This document shows positions 36,679 through 46,411 of a DNA stretch of 64,000 nt, one piece after another. This stretch comes from Flavobacterium sp. (GTDB lineage Bacteria; Bacteroidota; Bacteroidia; Flavobacteriales; Flavobacteriaceae): the NCBI GenBank assembly GCA_016714905.1, contig JADKBW010000006.1, forward strand, positions 1 to 64,000. The letters are read 5' to 3'. Numbering within the stretch: the stretch's first letter is position 1; the number at the start of each line of letters is the position of its first letter. A model generated the notes under the pieces. That model was not told the DNA's origin. It searched no databases and saw only the letters and a program-made list of their open reading frames with translations. The translations under genes and the position numbers were made by a program.

Positions 36679-38632
36679 ATGAGAACTAGAAAACAAAAAA
36701 TAGTGTTAAGCGCAAAAATTATAAGTGCTGTTTTTGTCCTGGTTTTTATCGTAATGATTGTTTTTCGTGATGCCTTACTCCAAAAAGCAATTTCGGTTAT
36801 TACCAATAAATTAGATCGCGAATACGATAGTTCTTTTTCTATTAAAAAAGCGGAATTTAAAGGACTGACAGCGGTCGAAATTGAAGATATTATCCTTGTC
36901 CCGCATCAGAAAGATACCTTATTCCGAATCCAAAACATTAAAACAAGTGTGAGTTTTTGGCCATTGCTGATGGGAACCATTCGCCTAGAAAGTCTAAAAA
37001 TTGACAACGGCTTTGTTCAATTGGTGAAGGCAGATTACGGTCGGAATTTTGATGCCTTTCTTCGGAAAAAAGACACGGTTGATACTGGCGAAAAACCCAA
37101 CTACGCCAAATTAGCCTATCGCTTGCTGAACCGAGGATTAAATTTGGTTCCTACTGATATGCATCTCCAAAATCTAACTTTGCGAATGAACGACATGGGT
37201 AAGAAAGCAACCATGCGTTTGAATACATTGGTCTTGCAAGACAAACAAATGGAGTCTTCCATCGTGGTTCAAACAAATACTTTCACACAACGATGGAAAA
37301 TTAAAGGATTTGCTGATCCAAGAAACAAGCAAACAGATCTTCGCTTTTTCAATATTGACACTGGCAAAATAAAAGTTCCCTATTTTGATGAACGTTATGG
37401 CATCAAATCGAGCTTCGATTCCATCAGGCTCAATGTTTCTAATATCGATATGGATGGCGACGAATTGCACATTGATGGATTTACTTCCGTTTCAAATTTT
37501 ACCATCAACCATCCTAAAATAGCAAGTAAAGATGTGGTCATTCAGAAAGCACGTTTTGATTACAACTTCCTTTTTGGAGAAAATTTTGTAGCGATAGATA
37601 GTAGTTCAACCGTTCAACTCAATCAAATTAAATGTCATCCTTATGTTTCTTACAACAACGAAAACGGACAAGATTTACACGCTCAAGGTGGATATTCCAA
37701 AAATGAACGCGCAGAATTATATTAACTCACTGCCAGCGGGCTTGTTCACGCACTTTGTCGGAATGGAAGCGACGGGAAGTTTCGACTACCATCTGAATCT
37801 TATATTCAATAAAAACAAACCAAACTCCGTCGTTTTTGATAGCAACCTCAACAAAGAGAATCTTGTAATTACTAAATATGGCGAGGCGAACCTCAGCAAA
37901 CTAAACGGTGAATTTACGTATCGCGCCATCATCAATAACACGCCTCAACGGGGAATTTTGGTGGGTGCCAGCAATCCGAATTATACGCCCTTAAACCAAA
38001 TTTCTCCATATCTGCGGAAATGTGTGTTAACCACTGAAGATCCTTCCTTCTTTTCCCACCGTGGATTTATTAAGGAAGCGTTCAAACAATCCATCGTTAA
38101 AAATATTCGGACGCGAAAATTCTCGCGCGGTGGCAGTACCATAAGTATGCAACTTATCAAAAATGCATTTCTAACTCGTGAAAAAACCTTGTCAAGAAAA
38201 CTTGAAGAAATCCTATTAGTCTATATTCTCGAAAACAATAGAATTGTGAGTAAAGAAAGAATGCTTGAAGTTTACTTTAATATCATCGAATGGGGACCAA
38301 ACGTATATGGAATTGGTGAAGCGGCTGCCTTTTATTTTCAAAAAAGTCCGTCGGAATTAACTTTAAATGAGTGTTTGTATCTGGCGAATATTATCCCGAG
38401 TCCAAAGAAATTTATGTATCAATTTAATACCGAAGGAAATTTAAAACCCTTCGCCAATTCGCGCGACAAGCAACTCAAAAACATTATGATGCGCAGGGGT
38501 TTGATTACGCCTGAAGACACGATCAATCAACTTCCGATACATATTTCCGGAAATGCGCGGTCGTTTATCAAAATTGTGGGAGAAAATCCGACGGCGATAG
38601 ACTCCACCAGCATTGAAGAATTTGAATTCTAA
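36679..38632 (+). pseudogene. Transglycosylase (GT51) with AsmA-like N-terminal region, frameshifted
   Basis: One membrane helix near the N-terminus (VLSAKIISAVFVLVFIVMIV) is followed by about 300 residues of beta-rich, AsmA/DUF748-like sequence. Then comes a GT51 peptidoglycan glycosyltransferase domain: TTEDPSFFSHRGF (catalytic Glu), RGGSTISMQLIKN and EVYFNIIEWGPNVYGIGEAA. No transpeptidase domain follows, so this is a monofunctional enzyme that polymerises lipid II. The frame changes at about 37661-37675; deleting one base near CAAGATTTAC gives ...GQIYTLKVDIPKM. The combined length is about 650 residues. It is in the radA transcription direction with a 21-base gap. Confidence 0.82.
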
Positions 38633-38732
38633 GATACCAAATTCGAGAAAAAAGTAGTTCTTTTATTTGTTGCATATGCGACAGAAAATGGTAATTATCA
38701 TCATTATTTATTTAATATTCAAAATCGATATT

Positions 38733-40346
38733 ATGAAACATCTTATCTTAATTGGTTTTCTGTTTTTTACTGGCTTTTTACTTGCTCAAAAGCCAATTTT
38801 CACAACGGCAAAAGTCAAAGCAGCGACGGTCTATTTTAATTCTGTTGAGTTAGCACAAACTACCACCGCAACTCTTCCGAAAGGCACAAGTGAAATTGTA
38901 GTGAAAAATGTCGCTGATTATTTGAACGAAAACACCTTGCAAATTGGAGCGCCATCATATGTTACGGTTCTTTCTGTTCAGTTTACCAACAACTACATTT
39001 CTGAATATGAAATTGATGAGAAATCGCCATTGATAAAAACCGTTCGCGACAGTATTCGGTTGGTCGAAAAAGAAATTCAAAAAGTGAATAATGCCAAAGA
39101 AACGGAAGTAAAAACCATTGAATTGTTAGACAAAAATCAACAAGTTTCTGGTTTAAATTCAGGCTTAAACGTAGCAGAATTAATGAAAATGATGGCATTT
39201 TATAAAGCCAAACGAAGTGAAAGTCGCAATGCGATTGATGGATTGGAAGATCGCAGAATCAAATTGAATGAAGCGCTTTTACGACTGAAAAGCAAATTGG
39301 AAATCAATACCAAAAAAGAGGAAAAAACCTCACAAGGGAAATTGGTTATTCAAGTGATGAATGATGTTGCAGGCATTGTAGATTTTGACATCAATTATAT
39401 CAGCAATAGTGCTTCGTGGTCGCCATTTTATGATTTAAGAGCAGATAATATTGCCTCACCAATCAATATGATGTACAAAGCGCAAGTGGTTCAAAATACT
39501 GGAATCGATTGGAAGAAAGTGAAACTTACTTTGTCTAGTGGCAATCCAAATCAAAATAATCAAGCACCCATTTTGAATGCTTGGTGGTTGCAGTACGGGA
39601 ATCAATATGCTTATCGTAAAGACACGAATCAAGCGATGCGAAACCAAATTCAAAGTGTCTCGCAAGGTGTCGCAGTAGAAGCGGCAAAAGAAATGGATGC
39701 AACTTCTATTTCAGATTTTACAACTGTATCCGAAAACCAACTCAACATTTCTTTTGATATCGACATTCCGTATGATATTTTATCCAACGGAAAAGCGCAC
39801 AGTGTCGCTTTAAAAGAATTGCAATTGCCATCCACTTATAAATACTATGCAGCGCCTCGGGTAGAAAAGGAAGCTTTTTTGTTGGCTGAAATTAGCGACT
39901 ATTCGAAGTACAACTTATTGCCTGGTGAAGCCAATATTATTTTTGAAGGATTGTATGTCGGAAAGACTTATATCAATGCCAATCAAACTTCAGACACCTT
40001 GAATTTAAGCATGGGAAGAGATAAAAAAATCTCTATAAAACGAGAAAAAGTAGTCGACAAATCAGGAACAAAATTTTTGTCTTCTAAGAAAGAACAAACT
40101 TTTACGTACGATATTACAGTAAGAAATAACAAAAAAGAAGCGGTACAACTTTTATTGAAAGACCAATATCCATTGAGTCCAGATAAAGAAATTGAAGTGA
40201 TTTTAGCCGAAAGTGACGGTGCTAAAGTCAATGTAGAAACTGGAATACTCACTTGGGAATTGAACTTGAAAGCCAATGAAACTAGAAAAATTCGACTTAG
40301 CTATAAAGTGAAGTATCCCAAAGATAAAATCATTGGAAATTTATAA
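38733..40346 (+). CDS. DUF4139/mucoidy inhibitor MuiA-like secreted protein
   Basis: The ATG at 38733 gives the signal peptide MKHLILIGFLFFTGFLLAQ; the open frame starts 22 codons earlier without adding a signal. The N-terminal DUF4140-type domain (AKVKAATVYFNSVELAQTTTATLPKGTSEIVVKNV) is followed by a coiled-coil-like stretch (about 115-215). The DUF4139 domain comes next (DFDINYISNSASWSPFYDLRADNI, KLTLSSGNPNQN, KISIKREKV, YDITVRNNKKEAVQLLLKDQYP). About 537 residues, of unknown function. It is probably periplasmic or surface-exposed. Confidence 0.83.
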   Translation: MKHLILIGFLFFTGFLLAQKPIFTTAKVKAATVYFNSVELAQTTTATLPKGTSEIVVKNVADYLNENTLQIGAPSYVTVLSVQFTNNYISEYEIDEKSPLIKTVRDSIRLVEKEIQKVNNAKETEVKTIELLDKNQQVSGLNSGLNVAELMKMMAFYKAKRSESRNAIDGLEDRRIKLNEALLRLKSKLEINTKKEEKTSQGKLVIQVMNDVAGIVDFDINYISNSASWSPFYDLRADNIASPINMMYKAQVVQNTGIDWKKVKLTLSSGNPNQNNQAPILNAWWLQYGNQYAYRKDTNQAMRNQIQSVSQGVAVEAAKEMDATSISDFTTVSENQLNISFDIDIPYDILSNGKAHSVALKELQLPSTYKYYAAPRVEKEAFLLAEISDYSKYNLLPGEANIIFEGLYVGKTYINANQTSDTLNLSMGRDKKISIKREKVVDKSGTKFLSSKKEQTFTYDITVRNNKKEAVQLLLKDQYPLSPDKEIEVILAESDGAKVNVETGILTWELNLKANETRKIRLSYKVKYPKDKIIGNL

Positions 40347-40445
40347 GGAAATCTGACATTACCATTTTTAAGTAATTAACAATTATAAAGTTAGGTTTTC
40401 AAATCATTTATTTATATTTACGGTCAAAACAAAAAAACTAATGCT

Positions 40446-41810
40446 ATGAAACAAATTATTACTTTTTTAATTGTGCTTTTGAGCTCATTTTCGTTCGCTC
40501 AAAATATCAATATTACCTCCTTTGCAAACGGATTTAGTAGTATTACTGCTATTGAACATCCTGCCAATGATGCTCGATTATTCGTCCTACAGCAAAGTGG
40601 CGCTATCCGAATTTTGAACCCAAATGGGACTGTAAACGCTACTAACTTTCTTACCCTAACTTCTGCAACTATTACTTCGGGCGGAGAACGAGGACTGTTA
40701 GGATTGGCTTTTCATCCGAATTACGCGACGAACGGATATTTCTACATCAATTACACGAACACAGCTGGAAATACTGTAATTGCGCGATATTCGGTTTCTA
40801 ATGATCCTGATATCGCAGTTGCCTCAAGCGGTACAATCTTGTTAACAATAACGCAACCTTTCTCCAACCATAACGGCGGTAGCTTACGATTTGGTCCTGA
40901 CGGTTACCTTTATATTGGAATGGGCGACGGAGGAAGTGGCGGTGATCCAGGAAACAGAGCGCAGAACATCAATGAAAACTTAGGAAAAATGCTTCGTATA
41001 GATGTTGATTCTGCTTCGCCTTACGGAATTCCAGCGGACAATCCCTATGTTGGCGTACCAGGAAATGATGAAATTTGGGCCATTGGTTTGCGAAATCCAT
41101 GGAAATTCAATTTCGATCGTTTGAACGGTGATTTATGGATTGCTGACGTGGGGCAAAATCAGGCGGAAGAAATTAATAGAACTGCTGCACCACTTACAGC
41201 CGGATTAAACTACGGTTGGAAATGTTATGAAGGAAATAATGTTTACTCTACATGCTCAGGTTCATTAGTATTTACATTTCCGGTAGCGACATATCCTCAC
41301 GGTGGTTCAGACCCATGCAATTCGATTACAGGAGGCTATGTTTATCGAGGAGCTCAATTTCCAAATTTGTATGGTAAATATGTATTTGCTGAATATTGCA
41401 CTGATAAAATTGGTTACACTGATACTAGTGGAACGATTGTTTGGTCGAATGCCTTTTCAAATTTAGGTCCAACCACTTTTGGAGAGGATATTAATGGAGA
41501 GCTTTATGTTGCAGGAGGAAATACAGTTTATAAAATTGTAGACACTTCACTAGCGACCAACAGCTTTGACAAAGATACATTTGAGTTGTATCCTAATCCA
41601 GCGCAAAATGAAGTATCCTTAAAAACAAAGGGGTTGCAATTTCCTGCAACTTTGACTGTAGTGGATATGACCGGAAAAACAGTAATGACGCAAGGTGTAA
41701 ACGCTGAGACCAACACCGTTTCGATTGCAAGTTTGCAAACGGGATTATATATTGTTTCGATTAAAGACCAAGCCGGATTGAGTATCAGTTCGAAGTTGAC
41801 TGTGAAATAA
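40446..41810 (+). CDS. PQQ-dependent sugar dehydrogenase-like protein with T9SS sorting domain
   Basis: A signal peptide (MKQIITFLIVLLSSFSFAQ) leads into a six-bladed glucose/sorbosone-dehydrogenase-type propeller: RLFVLQQSGAIRIL, GERGLLGLAFHPNY, NHNGGSLRFGPDGYLYIGMGDGGSGGDPGNRAQN, GKMLRIDVD, WAIGLRNPWKFNFD and DLWIADVGQNQAEEIN. About 375-454 is a T9SS type A domain (LYPNPAQNEVSLKT, LYIVSIKDQAGL). It is transcribed alone and exported by T9SS. Likely activity is oxidation of sugars or aldoses outside the cell; the substrate is not known. Confidence 0.88.
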   Translation: MKQIITFLIVLLSSFSFAQNINITSFANGFSSITAIEHPANDARLFVLQQSGAIRILNPNGTVNATNFLTLTSATITSGGERGLLGLAFHPNYATNGYFYINYTNTAGNTVIARYSVSNDPDIAVASSGTILLTITQPFSNHNGGSLRFGPDGYLYIGMGDGGSGGDPGNRAQNINENLGKMLRIDVDSASPYGIPADNPYVGVPGNDEIWAIGLRNPWKFNFDRLNGDLWIADVGQNQAEEINRTAAPLTAGLNYGWKCYEGNNVYSTCSGSLVFTFPVATYPHGGSDPCNSITGGYVYRGAQFPNLYGKYVFAEYCTDKIGYTDTSGTIVWSNAFSNLGPTTFGEDINGELYVAGGNTVYKIVDTSLATNSFDKDTFELYPNPAQNEVSLKTKGLQFPATLTVVDMTGKTVMTQGVNAETNTVSIASLQTGLYIVSIKDQAGLSISSKLTVK

Positions 41811-41816
41811 AAGGTT

Positions 41817-41879
41817 TGCCACAAATACACGAAGCCACAAAGGATTTATCTTTCTTTGTGGCTTCGTGCCTTTGTGGCA
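41817..41879. terminator. Large inverted repeat between convergent genes (likely bidirectional terminator)
   Basis: The arms at 41817-41842 and 41854-41879 match at 24 of 26 positions (CTTTGTGGCTTCGTG in both) around an 11-base loop. It lies between the stop codon of the sugar dehydrogenase and the minus-strand OmpA gene. Confidence 0.65.
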
Positions 41880-41883
41880 TTTT

Positions 41884-42843
41884 TTACAACTGGTTCAACA
41901 TCTTAGAAATCTCATCCAACTTTGGTGTCAAAATGATTTCGATTCTTCTGTTTTTTGCTTTGCCATCTGCTGAAGAATTACTGGCAACTGGAGCGTATTC
42001 ACTTCTTCCTGCTGCTGTCAAATTCTGTTGATTGATGCCTTTGTTTTCTCCGAGAATATTGACAATTACCGTGGCTCTTTTGGTGGATAAATCCCAGTTA
42101 TCTGCTATGGGTCCAGAACCATTGAATTCGTCATCGTCGGTGTGCCCCTCAATCAAAACAGCAATATCAGGATTGGCTGCTAAAACTTTTCCGACTTCTA
42201 CTACTGCGCGTCTTCCTTCAGCACCTACTGCCCAACTTCCGGAGCTAAACAATAGTTTGTTTTCCATAGAAACATAAACTTTTCCGTTCTTTTGTTGCAC
42301 GGTTAGTCCCTTTCCTTCAAAGCTATTGAGCGCACTAGACAAGGTTTCTTTCAGCTTCCTCATGTTGGCATCTTTGGCTGCCATTAGACTTTCTAACTCC
42401 GCCAATCGTGCTGAACTTTCCTGTAAATCATTCTTTACTTTATTTAAACGATTTTGTTCAGCTGTTAAAGCTTTTTCTTTGGCATCTAGCTGTTCCAAAA
42501 GTTCTCTATTTTTATTCATATTGGATTGCAGTGCGTCGTTGCTGTTTTTCTCTAAGGCAGCATATGAGGCTTGCATAGCTTTGTAATTATTGTTCGCGGC
42601 ATTATAATCGGCTAGATTCTTATCGCGTTCTAGTCGCGTATCATTGAGCTCACTTTTGATGGCTTCGTACGCCATTTCCATATCTGCTTTCGATTTAATG
42701 CAGTCATCCGTTTCGTCTTGAATGCGGCGATTTTCTTTTTTGAGATCGGCGTATTTGTTTTCGAGATCTTGGTAGACTTTCTTGGTAACGCAAGACGATG
42801 TCAACAAGAGTAAACTAAGAAAAAATGCAAGCGTATGTTTCAT
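41884..42843 (-). CDS. OmpA-family lipoprotein
   Basis: A 319-residue lipoprotein with the signal MKHTLAFFLSLLLLTSSC, then VTKKVYQ. About 25-175 is a long coiled-coil-like region rich in Glu, Lys and Ala (ENKYADLKKENRRIQDE ...). About 190-312 is an OmpA-like peptidoglycan-binding domain: VLIEGHTDDDEFNG, NWDLSTKRATVIVNIL and GRSEYAPVASN...GKAKNRRIEIIL. It probably ties the outer membrane to peptidoglycan. It is transcribed away from the dispersed repeat at 42878. Confidence 0.88.
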   Translation of the reverse strand: MKHTLAFFLSLLLLTSSCVTKKVYQDLENKYADLKKENRRIQDETDDCIKSKADMEMAYEAIKSELNDTRLERDKNLADYNAANNNYKAMQASYAALEKNSNDALQSNMNKNRELLEQLDAKEKALTAEQNRLNKVKNDLQESSARLAELESLMAAKDANMRKLKETLSSALNSFEGKGLTVQQKNGKVYVSMENKLLFSSGSWAVGAEGRRAVVEVGKVLAANPDIAVLIEGHTDDDEFNGSGPIADNWDLSTKRATVIVNILGENKGINQQNLTAAGRSEYAPVASNSSADGKAKNRRIEIILTPKLDEISKMLNQL

Positions 42844-42877
42844 AATTAATAATTGATTTGTTATTGTATTCTGGTGC

Positions 42878-43015
42878 CTAGCCCTGATGGCAGCGGCATC
42901 CTTTTTATGCTGAACTTGTTTCAGTATCTTTTTGTATTACTTCGCTTCAGTATGTTGAGATGCTGAAACGAGTTCAGCATAAAAAGATAGAGCGAACAGC
43001 AGGTTCCCGGCTCCT
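42878..43015 (+). repeat. Dispersed variable-core hairpin element, copy 4 (longest)
   Basis: The arms are CTAGCCCTGATGGCAGCGG at the start and AGAGCGAACAGCAGG-TTCCCGGCTCCT at the end. The core is a 22-base inverted repeat, ATGCTGAACTTGTTTCAG with CTGAAACGAGTTCAGCAT, flanked by T5/A5. It lies between xth and the OmpA gene. Compare 284, 15085 and 20538. Confidence 0.75.
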
Positions 43016-43016
43016 A

Positions 43017-43778
43017 TTAATCTATCTCAACCATGGTCGGGCAATGATCGGAATGTTTTGCATCTGCAAGAATTACGGCTCTTTTTATTCTATCTTTTAA
43101 AGGCTCGCTCACCAAGCAATAATCGATGCGCCAACCTTTGTTATTGCCTCTTGCGCCGGCGCGGTAACTCCACCATGTGTAATTATGTGGCTCTTTATTG
43201 AAAAATCTAAAGCTATCTACGAAGCCGCTTTTCATAAAATTATCGAGCCAGGCGCGTTCTTCGGGCAAAAATCCAGATACGGTTCTGTTGCGAATCGGGT
43301 CGTGAATGTCGATGGCTTCGTGGCAAATATTATAATCGCCGCAGATGATTAAATTGGGGATTTCTTTCTTAAGTTCATTGATATAGTTTTGAAAATCATC
43401 CATATACATAAACTTATGATCGAGGCGATCGATGTTGGTTCCAGAGGGCAAATACAAACTCATCACGGAAAAATCATCAAAATCGATGCGAAGATTTCTT
43501 CCTTCAAAATCCATGTGGGCAATGCCAGTTCCGAATTGAATATTATTGGGTTTTACTTTAGATAAAATAGCAACGCCGCTATATCCTTTTTTGTCGGCTG
43601 GAAACCAAAAATGATAGGGATAACCTGCCAACTCGAAATCGAGTAAAGGGATTTGTTCTGGTGTTGCTTTGATTTCTTGAAGGCATATCACATCTGGATT
43701 GGCCTGCTGCAGCCATGGGATAAATCCTTTTGAGATCGCGGCACGAATACCATTTACATTATAGGAAATAATTTTCAT
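43017..43778 (-). CDS. xth: Exodeoxyribonuclease III
   Basis: An AP endonuclease and 3'-5' exonuclease of base excision repair. Visible motifs: SYNVNGIRAA, DVICLQEIKA (metal Glu), KGYSGVAIL, YLPSGTN, ICGDYNICH (catalytic Asp/Asn), NYTWWSYR and KHSDHCPTMVEID (catalytic Asp-His). At 253 residues it is the normal family length. It is divergently transcribed from olsF. Confidence 0.96.
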   Translation of the reverse strand: MKIISYNVNGIRAAISKGFIPWLQQANPDVICLQEIKATPEQIPLLDFELAGYPYHFWFPADKKGYSGVAILSKVKPNNIQFGTGIAHMDFEGRNLRIDFDDFSVMSLYLPSGTNIDRLDHKFMYMDDFQNYINELKKEIPNLIICGDYNICHEAIDIHDPIRNRTVSGFLPEERAWLDNFMKSGFVDSFRFFNKEPHNYTWWSYRAGARGNNKGWRIDYCLVSEPLKDRIKRAVILADAKHSDHCPTMVEID

Positions 43779-43802
43779 TGTAGGCGTTTATTTTTTGTCA
43801 TT

Positions 43803-43810
43803 CAAATGTA
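43803..43810 (-). promoter_or_regulatory. Candidate -7 box (TACATTTG) for xth
   Basis: On the minus strand TACATTTG matches TAnnTTTG, 24 bases before the xth start. A T-rich stretch, but no exact TTG, is at -33. Confidence 0.4.
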
Positions 43811-43854
43811 ATAAAAAAGGATAAAGTAAAATGGAGTTTTTTGCTATCTTTGTT

Positions 43855-43862
43855 TCTGTCTC
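43855..43862 (+). promoter_or_regulatory. Candidate -7 box (TATCTTTG) for olsF
   Basis: TATCTTTG matches TAnnTTTG, 17 bases before the ATG at 43880. No -33 TTG is at the standard spacing. Confidence 0.4.
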
Positions 43863-43879
43863 GATAAACACAAACAAAC

Positions 43880-45697
43880 ATGGGTTTAGTTACCGCAAAG
43901 GAAGTTGCCAAAGCAATACACGCCGATAAATATGGGGTTTTAGGAACTTTTGCTGGTTGGTTGATGATGAAGATCCTGAAAATTTCTACCCTAAATAAAA
44001 TTTACGACAGGAATAAGCACTTGCAAGATGTGCCGTTTCTGAACGCCATTTTAGATGAGTTTCAAATCAAATTTGAGATCCCTGAAGACGATTTAAAACG
44101 ACTGCCAAAAGATGGTGCTTATATCACCATTTCAAATCATCCTTTGGGTGGAATTGATGGGATTTTGTTGTTGAAATTGATGTTGGAGCGTGAGCCTAAT
44201 TTTAAGATTATTGCCAACTTCTTGTTGCATCGCATCGACCCGTTGAAGCCTTATATTATGCCGGTGAATCCGTTTGAGAACTTGAAAACGCAAAATCAAG
44301 TGTCATTGGAATCAAAGAGACTTTGCGTCATTTAAGCGATGGAAAGCCTTTAGGTATGTTTCCCGCTGGTGAAGTTTTCTACTTACAAAGACGGAAAATT
44401 GATGGTGGACAAAGCATGGGAAGAAGGCGCAATTAAAGTCATTCGTAAGGCACAAGTGCCGGTGGTTCCAATTTATTTTCATGCGAAAAACAGTCGGTTA
44501 TTTTATTTGTTATCTAGTTTAAATCCAACGTTAAGAACAGCAAAACTACCCTCTGAATTGCTGACTCAAAAAGACCGTGTGATTAAAGTTCGTATAGGAA
44601 AACCCATTTCTGTAGCTGAGCAAAATGAGCATAAAACTATTGAAGAGTATTCGGAATTTTTGAGAAAGAAAACCTATATGTTGGCCAATTCTTTTGAAAA
44701 GGACGTGCCGTTTTTGTCAGCGCCGAATCTAAACAATTTAAAACTACCTAGAAGTCCAAAAGAAATTGCTACGCCAGCCAATCACGAAAAAATGGTGGCT
44801 GAAGTTGCGAGTTTGAGAAATTCAGATTCGAGGTTGACACACAGTAAAAACTACGAAGTGTTTTTTACCGAAGCGACGAATATTCCTAATATTTTGCATG
44901 AAATTGGACGTTTGCGTGAAGTGACTTTCAGAGAAATTGGAGAAGGAACTAACAATTCTATCGATTTAGACAAGTATGATCAATATTATCACCATTTGTT
45001 TTTGTGGGACGAAGAAGCGCAGCAAATTGCCGGTGCTTACCGTATGGGCTTGGGTTCTGAGATTTTTCCGAAGTATGGTATAGACGGATTTTATTTGCAA
45101 GAATTGTTTCGGTTTGAACCAGAATTGCACGACATGATGAGCAAGTCGATTGAAATGGGTCGCGCATTTATTTCTAAAGACTACCAATTAAAACCAATGC
45201 CCTTGTTTTTATTATGGAAAGGAATTGTTCACACTACGTTGCATTATCCAGAACATAAGTTTCTAATTGGCGGCGTGAGTATTAGTAATCAGTTTACGGA
45301 TTTTTCTAAATCGTTGATGATTGAGTTTATGAAATCACATTATTACGATCCATACATTGCGCAATATATTACGCCTAAAAAAGAATTTCGAGTGAAGTTG
45401 AAAGATGCGGATAAGGATTTTATTTTTGATGAAGCGGAAGCCGACTTGGTAAAATTCGATAAGATTATTGATGAAATCGAACCAGGAACTTTGCGTCTTC
45501 CGGTATTGATTAAGAAATATATCAAGCAAAATGCGCGCGTGGTCGCTTTCAATGTAGATCCGCTATTCAACAATGCGATTGATGGATTGATGTATATTCG
45601 AATAGCCGACTTGCCTGAAAGTACGATGAAACCGGTGATGGAAGAATTTCAAGCGGAACTAGAGCGGAAATTGGCAGAAAAAGGAGAGAAAATCTAA
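43880..45697 (+). pseudogene. olsF: Bifunctional acyltransferase OlsF (ornithine lipid synthesis), two compensating indels
   Basis: A fusion of about 605 residues: an N-terminal PlsC-like acyltransferase (YITISNHPLGGIDGILLLKL, a variant of NHxxxxD) and a C-terminal GNAT-type N-acyltransferase (about 300-500: YEVFFTEATNIPNILHEIGRLREVTF, IAGAYRMGLGSEI, MGRAFISKDYQ). The F. johnsoniae protein of this architecture is known to make ornithine lipids. The frame breaks at about 44306-44311 (TTGGAATC; one more G restores LGIKETLRHLSDGKPLGMFPAGEV) and returns at 44375-44378 (T4 should be T3, to give EVSTYKDGK). The outer segments are in the same frame, so the two errors cancel. Confidence 0.82.
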
Positions 45698-45712
45698 ATC
45701 TAAAAATTTCTT

Positions 45713-46084
45713 TTAGATTCTCCAAGGCGGGTTTTTCCTATTTACACCTGCGTAATACAATATCAATTGATTGTTATCAAGATCTTTTAGTCGCGCTTCC
45801 CGCCACAACCAAGGTTTGTCGTTGGGCAATTCATCAAATTCAAAACCTAGACCGAGAAGTTCATTGACTTTTGCATCGAGATTGTCGACTTCAAAATAAA
45901 TCCAAGTGGAGTCATTGATTTGCTGATCGGATTGATGCAATGAAAAAGTTGCATCTCCCATCGGACATTGAAATCGTGCATAGGTTGGAAGTGATTTCAC
46001 AATTAGTTCCAAGCCTAAATGTTCGTAAAACACCATTGATTTTGCTACATCACGAACCGAAATTGTAATTTGATTGAGGTTCAT
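45713..46084 (-). CDS. VOC family (glyoxalase/bleomycin resistance-like) protein
   Basis: A 123-residue single-domain protein: ITISVRDVAKSMVFYEHLGLELIV, WIYFEVDNLDAKVNELL and ARLKDLDNNQLILYYAG. The beta-alpha-beta-beta-beta pattern is that of a vicinal-oxygen-chelate module. Substrate and metal ligands cannot be assigned with certainty. Its start codon overlaps the stop of the TM2 gene, so the two are translated from one mRNA. It is convergent with olsF. Confidence 0.82.
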   Translation of the reverse strand: MNLNQITISVRDVAKSMVFYEHLGLELIVKSLPTYARFQCPMGDATFSLHQSDQQINDSTWIYFEVDNLDAKVNELLGLGFEFDELPNDKPWLWREARLKDLDNNQLILYYAGVNRKNPPWRI

Positions 46085-46371
46085 TAGAACCAGCCTTTCT
46101 TATTCTCCTGATATATATGATAAAATTCCTCATCGGTTTTAGTTAGATAGATGATTCCTTCAATCAGTCCAATAAAACTTCCCACTATTCCGCAGGTAAT
46201 AACAGAAAGAAGAATTTGAATAATCCCTTCGGTGGTGTAACCTAGAATAAATTTATGAATGCCTAATCCTCCGAACAAGATTCCTAAAATTCCAGCGACC
46301 ACTTTCTTATTTTCAGGTTTAAATTGTGGCTCATGAGCTCTATTCCACTCTTCATTTTTAACTTCCTCCAT
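46084..46371 (-). CDS. TM2 domain membrane protein
   Basis: 95 residues: a polar N-terminus (about 22) and a TM2 domain, with two hydrophobic helices and the conserved GLGIHKFILG in between: VAGILGILFGGLGIHKFILGY, then IIQILLSVITCGIVGSFIGLIEGIIYL. TM2 proteins are small membrane proteins of unknown role. It overlaps the VOC gene by one base. Confidence 0.85.
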   Translation of the reverse strand: MEEVKNEEWNRAHEPQFKPENKKVVAGILGILFGGLGIHKFILGYTTEGIIQILLSVITCGIVGSFIGLIEGIIYLTKTDEEFYHIYQENKKGWF

Positions 46372-46411
46372 ACTATTTATTTGTTAGGTTGATTCTATAA
46401 AAATATAAAAA

